From assembly GCF_002705925.1 (NCBI RefSeq), contig NZ_NKRE01000001.1, positions 3,865,625-3,929,624 on the forward strand: a DNA stretch of 64,000 nucleotides, written 5' to 3'. Shown here piece by piece: positions 54,750 through 61,923 of this stretch; within the stretch, counting starts at the first letter, position 1; every line of letters starts with the position of its first letter. Origin of the DNA: Mycobacterium ostraviense. GTDB taxonomy: Bacteria; Actinomycetota; Actinomycetes; Mycobacteriales; Mycobacteriaceae. A program made the position numbers and the translations under genes. The notes below the pieces were generated by a model, which ran no database searches, was not told where the DNA came from, and saw nothing but the letters and a program-made list of their open reading frames with translations.

Positions 54750-54943
54750 GCGGATCGCTCGATGTATGTCTGCCTAACGGCGTCACCAGCCAGCTAGTGG
54801 CCGAGGCCGTTGCTGCCGGCGCCTCGACGACCAAGGATGTCGCCCAGGCCTGTGGAGCGGGCGCCGATTGCGGACGTTGCCGGCGCACCATTCGCGCGAT
54901 CCTTGATTCCATGGCCGCGCTGCGGTCACCGCACCGGTCCTGA
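54746..54943 (+). pseudogene. bfd-like [2Fe-2S] protein, damaged N-terminus
   Basis: The body (NGVTSQLVAEAVAAGAST to ADCGRCRRTIRAI) is bacterioferritin-associated ferredoxin, with the second Cys pair intact (C-GAGAD-CGRC). ATG at 54762 reads M-Y-V-C-L, the normal Bfd start, but in another frame. Bases 54771-54780 fit a 4-base loss between L and N that removed the second ligand Cys of CxC. A rescue start at TTG 54746 gives a 65-residue protein with C-L-P in place of C-L-C. Either way the iron-sulphur site lacks one of its four ligands. Confidence 0.65.
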
Positions 54944-54944
54944 G

Positions 54945-56669
54945 TCAGCGGCGCGCGGTGCCGTCCACCGACGTGGGCGCGACGAGATCGCTGAGTAGAT
55001 GCGGGATTTCCAGCCGCGGCAGCACGGCCTCGACGAGCACCAAGCGGTCCCGGTGCGCCGCGGCCGCGGTGAGCGCGTCATCGAGTTCGCCATACGTCTG
55101 CGCCCGGAACGCCAGGTGATCGGCCACTCCCAGCGCGCTGGGGATGGCGGTCCAACTCCAGTTGACGATGTCGTTGTAGGGGGCCGTCTCGCCGTGTATC
55201 GCGCGTTCGATGGTGTAGCCGTCGTTGTTGACCACCACGATGACCGGGGACAAGCCCTCGCGGGAGAAGTTGCCGATCTCCTGGACGGTCAGTTGAGCTG
55301 CCCCGTCGCCGATCAACAGCACCGTCCTGCGGTCACGATGGGCCACCGCCGCCCCGAGCGCCGCCGGTAGCGTGTAACCGATTGAGCCCCAAAGGGGTTG
55401 ACCGATGAAGGTGACGCCGTGCGGCAACCGGTGGTCCGCCATGCCGTAGAACGAGGTGCCCTGCTCGGCCAGCACCACGTTGCCCGGGGTGAGCGCGTCG
55501 TTGACCCGGTCCCACAGCATCCGTTGGGTCAGCGGGTCCTCGCGCCTCGGAGTCAGCGCCGGCCGGTGGTCATCCGGAGCCGGCACCGGGGGTGAGGTTA
55601 TCCCGCGCCCGGTCAGGATCTCGGCCAGCGCGCGCAGGGCGGCGCTCATCTCGAGCGGCGCGAACACCCGGCCGGCCACGGTGCTTTGGTACTGGCCGAT
55701 GTCGATGGTGCGCGCCGGGTCGATCCGCTGGCTGAAGAACCCGCTGACCATGTCGGTGAACACCACCCCGGCCGTCACCAGCACCGGCGCCTGCTCGATC
55801 GCCGCACGTACCCGCTTCGCGCTGGCGGCTCCGGCATAGATGCCCAGAAAGTTCGGAGAGCTCTCGTCGAGCAGACTCTTTCCCCACATCAGCGTGGCAT
55901 GCGGCACCACGTCGGCGGCCAGCAACGCCTCCAGCTCGCCGACCGCCCGCAATCGATGGACCAGCAGGTCGGCGAGCACGGTGAGTTGGTGCTCGCCGAT
56001 CAGTGCGGCAGCGGCTTCGGTGAACAGCGACAGCGCGCGCGGGCTGGTGCCGCCGCCGTAGCGGGGGAGCGGGGCGCCGGGCGCTTCGGTGGGGAAGCGG
56101 GCCACGTCGGTGGACAGCAGTAGGTATCCGGGCCGCTTCTGCTCCCGCACCTCGCACAGCACCCTGTCGATCTCCCGGCATGCCGTTGCCGGCATGAGAT
56201 TGGCTTGGGCGCAGGTGATTTCGCGGCTGATCCGAAGGAAGTGCTCGAAGTCCCCGTCGCCGAGCGAATGGTGCAGCGCCCGCCGGGTGCCCTGGGCGTC
56301 CTTGGAAGGGCCGCCGACGATGTGGACCACCGGCACATGCTCGGCGTAGCTGCCCGCGATGGCGTTGGCCGCCGACAGTTCCCCGACACCGAATGTCGTA
56401 ACCACAGCTGACATTCCGCGCAAGCGTCCGTAGCCGTCGGCGGCATAGCCGGCGTTGAGCTCGTTGGCGTTGCCCACCCAGCGGATGGCCGGATGGGCCA
56501 CGATATGGTCGAGGAACTCCAGGTTGTAGTCCCCGGGCACGCCGAAGATTTCGGAAACGCCGAGTTCGGCGAGGCGGTCCAGCAGATAGTCGCCGACGGT
56601 GTACACGGGTTCGTTGGGGCCAGCCGCACGATCGGTCACGAAGACGACGGTACGCCCGGCCGAAACCAT
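54945..56669 (-). CDS. pdc: Thiamine-dependent 2-keto-acid decarboxylase (Rv0853c-like)
   Basis: 574-residue ThDP enzyme of the pyruvate/indolepyruvate decarboxylase group. The N-terminal GVPGDYNLEFLDH carries the Glu that activates the cofactor, ALHHSLGDGDF has the paired active-site His, and GDGAAQ..NNDGY is the ThDP/Mg motif near residue 470-500. Position and order match M. tuberculosis Rv0853c, whose product decarboxylates branched-chain and aromatic 2-keto acids. It marks the left edge of the conserved block. Confidence 0.92.
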   Translation of the reverse strand: MVSAGRTVVFVTDRAAGPNEPVYTVGDYLLDRLAELGVSEIFGVPGDYNLEFLDHIVAHPAIRWVGNANELNAGYAADGYGRLRGMSAVVTTFGVGELSAANAIAGSYAEHVPVVHIVGGPSKDAQGTRRALHHSLGDGDFEHFLRISREITCAQANLMPATACREIDRVLCEVREQKRPGYLLLSTDVARFPTEAPGAPLPRYGGGTSPRALSLFTEAAAALIGEHQLTVLADLLVHRLRAVGELEALLAADVVPHATLMWGKSLLDESSPNFLGIYAGAASAKRVRAAIEQAPVLVTAGVVFTDMVSGFFSQRIDPARTIDIGQYQSTVAGRVFAPLEMSAALRALAEILTGRGITSPPVPAPDDHRPALTPRREDPLTQRMLWDRVNDALTPGNVVLAEQGTSFYGMADHRLPHGVTFIGQPLWGSIGYTLPAALGAAVAHRDRRTVLLIGDGAAQLTVQEIGNFSREGLSPVIVVVNNDGYTIERAIHGETAPYNDIVNWSWTAIPSALGVADHLAFRAQTYGELDDALTAAAAHRDRLVLVEAVLPRLEIPHLLSDLVAPTSVDGTARR

Positions 56670-56704
56670 TCCGGCAAAGACGCGGTCGCGCTATCGTCGG
56701 CGCC

Positions 56705-57148
56705 ATGGCAGTCAAGGAATCCCGCGAAGTAGTCATCGAAGCAAGTCCCAAGGAGATCCTCGACGTGGTCGCCGACGTCGAGGCAATGCCCGAGTGGTCC
56801 GACATTCATCAGAGCGCAGAAGTACTCGACCGTGACGAGGACGGCCGACCGCGGCGCGCCCGGATGAAAGTCAAGACCGCCGGGGTCACCGACGAGATCG
56901 TGCTCGCTTACACCTGGCGCGACGACGGCGTCACCTGGACGCAGGAAAGCGGGAAGGCGTCGCGTAACCAAGAGGGCGGCTACACGCTCACGTCGGAGGG
57001 CGACAAGACCCGGACGAAGTTCGACCTGAGCCTGGACCCGGTAGTGCCGCTGCCCGGCTTCGTGATCAAACGCGCCATGAAAGGGGTCATGGAGCTGAAT
57101 ACCGACGGGCTGCGCAAGCGGGTGCTCAAGGTCAAGAAGGGCGGCTAG
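56705..57148 (+). CDS. SRPBCC (polyketide cyclase/START-like) protein, Rv0854-like
   Basis: 147 residues: MAVKESREVVIEASPKEILDVVADVEAMPEWSD is the typical START/coenzyme-Q-binding opening. It is a small hydrophobic-ligand-binding fold with no known ligand. First of three paralogues (with 58300 and 58808), in the same order as Rv0854, Rv0856 and Rv0857. It is 35 bp from the divergent decarboxylase. Confidence 0.9.
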   Translation: MAVKESREVVIEASPKEILDVVADVEAMPEWSDIHQSAEVLDRDEDGRPRRARMKVKTAGVTDEIVLAYTWRDDGVTWTQESGKASRNQEGGYTLTSEGDKTRTKFDLSLDPVVPLPGFVIKRAMKGVMELNTDGLRKRVLKVKKGG

Positions 57149-57153
57149 CCACC

Positions 57154-58233
57154 GTGACCGGCGGGGGGCCCTTGGCCGGGGTGAAGGTCATCGAACTCGG
57201 CGGTATCGGACCCGGCCCGCATGCCGGGATGGTGCTGGCCGACCTCGGCGCCGACGTCGTGCGGGTGCGCCGTCCCGGCGGGCTGACCATGCCGTCCGAG
57301 GACCGGGATCTGCTGCATCGCGGAAAGCGGATCGTGAACCTGGATGTCAAGGCCCAGCCGGGTGCGTTGCTGGCGCTGGCCGCCAAGGCCGATGTGCTGC
57401 TGGACTGCTTTCGGCCCGGCACCTGCGAGCGGCTCGGCATCGGTCCCGACGACTGCGCGGCGGTCAATCCGCGACTGATCTTCGCCCGCATCACCGGCTG
57501 GGGACAGGATGGGCCGCTGGCATCGACGGCCGGCCACGACATCAACTACCTGTCGCAGACCGGTGCGCTCTCGGCGCTCGGCTACCGCGACCGGCCGCCG
57601 ATGCCGCCGCTGAACCTGGTCGCCGACTTCGGCGGCGGCTCCATGCTGGTGCTGCTGGGCATCGTGGCCGCGCTGTATGAGCGGGAGCGGTCGGGCAAGG
57701 GGCAGGTGATCGACGCCGCGATGGTCGACGGGGTCAGCGTGCTGGCCCAGATGATGTGGACCATGAAGGCAATCGGGAGTTTGCGCGACGAACGCGAATC
57801 GTTCCTGCTCGACGGCGGCGCCCCGTTCTACCGTTGCTATGAAACGTCCGACGGCAAATACCTGGCGGTGGGTGCGATCGAGCCGCAGTTCTTCGCGGCG
57901 CTGCTGGCCGGGCTCGGCTTGACGGCCGACGACGTGCCCAACCAGCTCGACGTCGGCTCGTACCCGCGGATGGGCGAGATTTTCGCCGAGCGGTTCGCCG
58001 GCCGGACCCGCGACGAGTGGACCGAGGTCTTCGCCGGCACCGACGCGTGTGTGACCCCGGTGCTGACTTGGAGCGAAGCGGCCGGCAACGCCCACATGAG
58101 AGCCCGGTCGACGGTGATCAACGTCCACGGTGTCGACCAGGCCGCGCCCGCGCCGCGCTTCTCGCGAACACCGGCCGTACCGGTCGCGCCGCCCCCGGCG
58201 GCAACCACGCCGATCGACGAAATAAATTGGTAG
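57154..58233 (+). CDS. far: Alpha-methylacyl-CoA racemase-like (Rv0855, far)
   Basis: 359 residues, GTG start 5 bp after the SRPBCC gene. His128, Asp158 and Glu243 align with the catalytic His126, Asp156 and Glu241 of M. tuberculosis MCR, in AGHDINYLS, NLVADFGGG and GAIEPQF. It therefore probably interconverts R and S 2-methylacyl-CoA thioesters, as needed for beta-oxidation of branched lipids or sterol side chains. Confidence 0.92.
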   Translation: MTGGGPLAGVKVIELGGIGPGPHAGMVLADLGADVVRVRRPGGLTMPSEDRDLLHRGKRIVNLDVKAQPGALLALAAKADVLLDCFRPGTCERLGIGPDDCAAVNPRLIFARITGWGQDGPLASTAGHDINYLSQTGALSALGYRDRPPMPPLNLVADFGGGSMLVLLGIVAALYERERSGKGQVIDAAMVDGVSVLAQMMWTMKAIGSLRDERESFLLDGGAPFYRCYETSDGKYLAVGAIEPQFFAALLAGLGLTADDVPNQLDVGSYPRMGEIFAERFAGRTRDEWTEVFAGTDACVTPVLTWSEAAGNAHMRARSTVINVHGVDQAAPAPRFSRTPAVPVAPPPAATTPIDEINW

Positions 58234-58299
58234 TCACCTATTCTTTCGAATTGTCCCGAACACGTCCGCGAATAGGGCGGCGTTGCTAGCTTGAGCTTG

Positions 58300-58755
58300 G
58301 TGGCCGTCAAAGCATCGCGGGAAATCATCATCGATGCGCCTCCGGAAGTGGTCATGGAGGCGCTGGCAGATGTGAGCGTGCTGACATCCTGGTCACCGCT
58401 GCACAAACAGGTGGAAGTGATCGACTATTACCCGGACGGGCGCCCCCATCATGTGAAAGCCGTGGTCAAAATTCTGGGGCTGGTCGACAAGGAGATCCTG
58501 GAATACCACTGGGGCCCGGACTGGATGTGCTGGGATGCCGACCAGACTTTCCAGCAGCATGGCCAGCACATCGAGACCACCGTCAAGCCCGAAGGCGTCG
58601 ACACGTCACGGGTGCGGTTCGACATCACCGTCGAACCGGCCGGCCCGATTCCCGGCTTCATCGTCAAGCGGGCCAGCGAACACGTGCTGGATGCCGCGGC
58701 GAAGGGGCTGACCGAACTGATCAGCGGCCGCAGCGACCGGGATCATCCGACATAG
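58300..58755 (+). CDS. SRPBCC protein, Rv0856-like
   Basis: 151 residues from GTG 58300, chosen because VAVKASREIIIDAPPEV then aligns with the starts of its two paralogues; a TTG at 58291 is possible. The LEYHWGPDWMCWDADQTFQQHGQH block is shared with 58808 in near-identical form. A ligand-binding helix-grip fold, ligand unknown. Confidence 0.88.
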   Translation: MAVKASREIIIDAPPEVVMEALADVSVLTSWSPLHKQVEVIDYYPDGRPHHVKAVVKILGLVDKEILEYHWGPDWMCWDADQTFQQHGQHIETTVKPEGVDTSRVRFDITVEPAGPIPGFIVKRASEHVLDAAAKGLTELISGRSDRDHPT

Positions 58756-58807
58756 TTCCGGTTCCGCCGCGCCGCGTGCCGGCCGATGGTTGCTAACTTG
58801 GTGGGCA

Positions 58808-59248
58808 GTGGCTGTCCAAGCGTCGAGCGATATCGTCATTGATGCGCCCCCTGAGGTGATCATGGAGGCGCTCGCCGACATGGACGCGGTGCCGTCGTGG
58901 TCATCGGTGCACAAGCGGGTCGAGGTCGTCGACACCCATCCCGACGGTCGACCGCACCACGTGAAGGTCACCGTCAAGGTGACCGGCATCGTGGACACCC
59001 AACTGCTCGAATACCATTGGGGGCCGGACTGGATGGTCTGGGACGCCCACAAGACCGCTCAGCAACACGGGCAGCACGGCGAGTACAACCTGCGCCGCGA
59101 GGGGGAAGGCAAGACCCGGGTGCGGTTCACCCTCACGGTGGAGCCGTCGGCGCCGCTGCCCGAGTTCTGGATCAAGCGGGCCCGCAAGAAAATCCTGCAC
59201 GCCGCCCTGGAGGGACTGCGCAATCACGTTATGGGAAAGGCTGAGTAG
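58808..59248 (+). CDS. SRPBCC protein, Rv0857-like
   Basis: 146 residues from GTG 58808 (VAVQASSDIVIDAPPEV). It is more like 58300 than 56705, so that pair arose by a later tandem duplication. Its 3' end overlaps the convergent dapC end by 20 bp. Confidence 0.88.
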   Translation: MAVQASSDIVIDAPPEVIMEALADMDAVPSWSSVHKRVEVVDTHPDGRPHHVKVTVKVTGIVDTQLLEYHWGPDWMVWDAHKTAQQHGQHGEYNLRREGEGKTRVRFTLTVEPSAPLPEFWIKRARKKILHAALEGLRNHVMGKAE

Positions 59249-60419
59249 TCCCGTCACGCAGCGCGGCCAGTCGCCTGATCGCCTCGTCCAGGGTGTCCGC
59301 GCGTTTGCAGAAGGCGAAGCGCACCAGGTGATTCCACAGGTCGGCGTGCTGTGCCGCGGGGTCGCAGAACGCCGACATCGGGATGGCGGCCACCCCCGCC
59401 CTCTCCGGCAGAGCAGCGCAGAACGCCGCGCTGTCGTGGTAGCCCAGCGGACGCGGATCGGCGCACACGAAGTAGGTGCCGTAGCTGTCGTGCACCTCGA
59501 AACCGATCTCGGTCAATCCCGAGGCCAGCCGACCGCGTCTGGTCTGCAACGAACTGCGCAGCGCGGCCACCCAGGCGTCCTCGGTGTCCAGCGCAAGCGC
59601 CACCGCCGGCTGAAACGGCGCGCCGCCCACATAGCTCAGGTACTGTTTGGCCGCACGCACCCCGGCGATGAGTTGCGCTGGGCCGCAGGCCCATCCGATC
59701 TTCCAGCCGGTGCAGTTGAACATCTTGGCCGCACTCGAGATGGTGATCGTCCGTCCGGCCATGCCGTCGAAGCCGGCCAGCGGCAAGTGATCATGGCCGT
59801 CAAACACCAAGTGCTCGTAAACCTCGTCGGTGATCACCAAAAGGTCTGCGGCCACTGCGATCTCGGCTATGGCCGCCAGCTCGGCCCGGCTCAGCACCGC
59901 GCCGGTCGGATTGTGCGGAGAGTTGACGATCAACGCCCGGGTGCGCGGCGTCACGGAGCGTCGCAACGCGTCGGCGTCCAGAGCAAAGCCGCGGCCGTCA
60001 GCCACCAGCGGCACGGAAACTCGATGCGCGCCGGCCATCACCACGACCGGCGAGTAGGAGTCGTAGAACGGCTCGATCAGCAGTACCTCCGAGCCGGGTT
60101 CGACGAGGCCCAGCACGGACGCGGCAATAGCTTCGGTGGCTCCGACCGTGACCAGCACCTCGGTGTCCGGGTCGTACTCGATGCCGAAATGCCGGCGGCG
60201 CTGGGCGGCGACGGCCTGCCGCAGGGCCGCGAGGCCCATCCCCGGCGGATACTGATTGACGCCGGCGGCAATGGCGTCTTGTGCGGCCTTGAGCATCGCC
60301 GGCGGCCCGTCCTCGTCGGGAAACCCCTGCCCGAGGTTTACCGCGCCGACGCGCGCGGCCAGCGCCGACATCTCGGCGAACACCGTCGTCGCGTAGGGCT
60401 GCAGCCGCGACACCGTCAT
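59229..60419 (-). CDS. dapC: PLP-dependent aminotransferase (Rv0858c, dapC)
   Basis: 396-residue fold-type I aminotransferase. NSPHNPTGAVLS and ITDEVYEHLVFDG are visible, and SSAAKMFNCTGWKIGW contains the PLP Lys, with Arg near RFAFCK. In M. tuberculosis the gene at this position is annotated N-succinyldiaminopimelate aminotransferase, acting in lysine/peptidoglycan precursor synthesis. Its motifs also fit kynurenine or methionine aminotransferases. ATG 60419 was chosen over an upstream reading that lacks similarity. Confidence 0.9.
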   Translation of the reverse strand: MTVSRLQPYATTVFAEMSALAARVGAVNLGQGFPDEDGPPAMLKAAQDAIAAGVNQYPPGMGLAALRQAVAAQRRRHFGIEYDPDTEVLVTVGATEAIAASVLGLVEPGSEVLLIEPFYDSYSPVVVMAGAHRVSVPLVADGRGFALDADALRRSVTPRTRALIVNSPHNPTGAVLSRAELAAIAEIAVAADLLVITDEVYEHLVFDGHDHLPLAGFDGMAGRTITISSAAKMFNCTGWKIGWACGPAQLIAGVRAAKQYLSYVGGAPFQPAVALALDTEDAWVAALRSSLQTRRGRLASGLTEIGFEVHDSYGTYFVCADPRPLGYHDSAAFCAALPERAGVAAIPMSAFCDPAAQHADLWNHLVRFAFCKRADTLDEAIRRLAALRDGTTQPFP

Positions 60420-60706
60420 GGCAGACGAGCTTAGGCGCGGCGACGACGCCGAACGGCGGTGCGACCACTGATCCAGCGACCCCGCTGCGCTAGATCCCAC
60501 TTGCCTGAGGAGGAGGGGGACCGCTCGTTCTGCCCGCCTTTCCGCGCCAACTGCGGCGCACAATTCCCACAACTGCGCCAGCTGCCCCCTGACCTGCGAG
60601 GCCTTGGCCAACCAACAGGTTGGCCGAGGACCCTGTTAGTGTTCCCCTACTGGACCTAGTCTTGAAGACGGATCTAGCCCCCCTTTCCCCCGAACAGGAA
60701 ATCGAC
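60420..60706. promoter_or_regulatory. Divergent promoter region dapC/fadA
   Basis: 287 bp between the two start codons, with no gene. GGTTGGCC repeats around 60605-60622 and a possible TAGTGT -10-like element near 60634 lie on the fadA side. No strong operator is seen. Confidence 0.35.
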
Positions 60707-61918
60707 ATGCCCGAAGAAGCCTTTATCTACGAGGCCATCCGTACCCCGCGTGGCAAGCAGAAGAACGGATCGTTGCACGAGGTCAAGCCATTGAGCCTGG
60801 TCGTCGGCCTAATCGAGGAGCTGCGCAGGCGCAACCCCGATCTGGACGAGAACCTGATCAGCGACGTCATCCTGGGCTGCGTCTCACCCGTCGGTGACCA
60901 GGGCGGCGACATTGCCCGCGCCGCGGTGCTGGCGTCCGGGATGCCCGTCACCTCCGGCGGTGTGCAGCTCAACCGGTTCTGCGCATCGGGCCTGGAAGCC
61001 GTCAACACCGCCGCGCAGAAGGTGCGTTCCGGCTGGGACGACCTGGTGCTGGCCGGCGGCGTCGAGTCCATGAGCCGGGTGCCGATGGGCTCCGACGGTG
61101 GCGCGATGGGGCTGGACCCCGCCACCAACTACGACGTGATGTTCGTTCCGCAGGGCATCGGCGCCGACTTGATCGCCACCATCGATGGCTTCTCCCGCGA
61201 AGACGTCGACAGCTACGCGTTGCGCAGCCAGGAGAAGGCCGCCGCCGCATGGTCGGGCGGCTACTTCGCCAAGTCGGTGGTTCCGGTCCGTGACCAGAAC
61301 GGCCTGCTGATACTCGACCACGACGAGCACATGCGGCCCGACACCACCATGGAGGGTCTGGCCAAGCTGAAGCCGGCCTTCGAGGGCCTAGCCGCGATGG
61401 GTGGTTTTGACGACGTCGCCCTGCAGAAGTACCACTGGGTGGAGAAGATCAACCACGTCCACACCGGCGGCAACAGCTCCGGGATCGTCGACGGGGCGGC
61501 GTTGGTGATGATCGGCAGCGAGAAGGCCGGGCAAGCGCAGGGCCTCACCCCGCGGGCCCGCATCGTGGCCACCGCTACCAGCGGCGCCGACCCGGTGATC
61601 ATGCTGACCGGGCCCACCCCGGCCACCCTCAAGGTGCTCGACAGGGCCGGGCTGACCGTCGACGACATCGACCTGTTCGAGCTCAACGAGGCGTTCGCGT
61701 CGGTGGTGCTGAAATTCCAGAAGGATCTGAACATCCCCGACGAGAAGCTCAACGTCAACGGTGGCGCCATCGCGATGGGCCACCCCCTGGGCGCTACCGG
61801 CGCCATGATCCTGGGCACTATGGTCGACGAACTGGAGCGCCGCAATGCCCGACGGGCGCTCGTCACGCTATGTATCGGCGGCGGCATGGGCGTCGCGACG
61901 GTTATCGAGAGGGTTTAA
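60707..61918 (+). CDS. fadA: Acetyl-CoA acyltransferase (thiolase), Rv0859
   Basis: 403-residue beta subunit of the trifunctional beta-oxidation complex. Nucleophile Cys92 lies in NRFCASGLEAV, the His motif is GGAIAMGHPLGATG, and the second Cys lies in CIGGGMGV. It performs the last thiolytic step of fatty-acid beta-oxidation. ATG 60707 follows CAGGAAATC. It is 5 bp before fadB, with which it forms an alpha2beta2 complex. Confidence 0.96.
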   Translation: MPEEAFIYEAIRTPRGKQKNGSLHEVKPLSLVVGLIEELRRRNPDLDENLISDVILGCVSPVGDQGGDIARAAVLASGMPVTSGGVQLNRFCASGLEAVNTAAQKVRSGWDDLVLAGGVESMSRVPMGSDGGAMGLDPATNYDVMFVPQGIGADLIATIDGFSREDVDSYALRSQEKAAAAWSGGYFAKSVVPVRDQNGLLILDHDEHMRPDTTMEGLAKLKPAFEGLAAMGGFDDVALQKYHWVEKINHVHTGGNSSGIVDGAALVMIGSEKAGQAQGLTPRARIVATATSGADPVIMLTGPTPATLKVLDRAGLTVDDIDLFELNEAFASVVLKFQKDLNIPDEKLNVNGGAIAMGHPLGATGAMILGTMVDELERRNARRALVTLCIGGGMGVATVIERV

Positions 61919-61923
61919 AAGTT

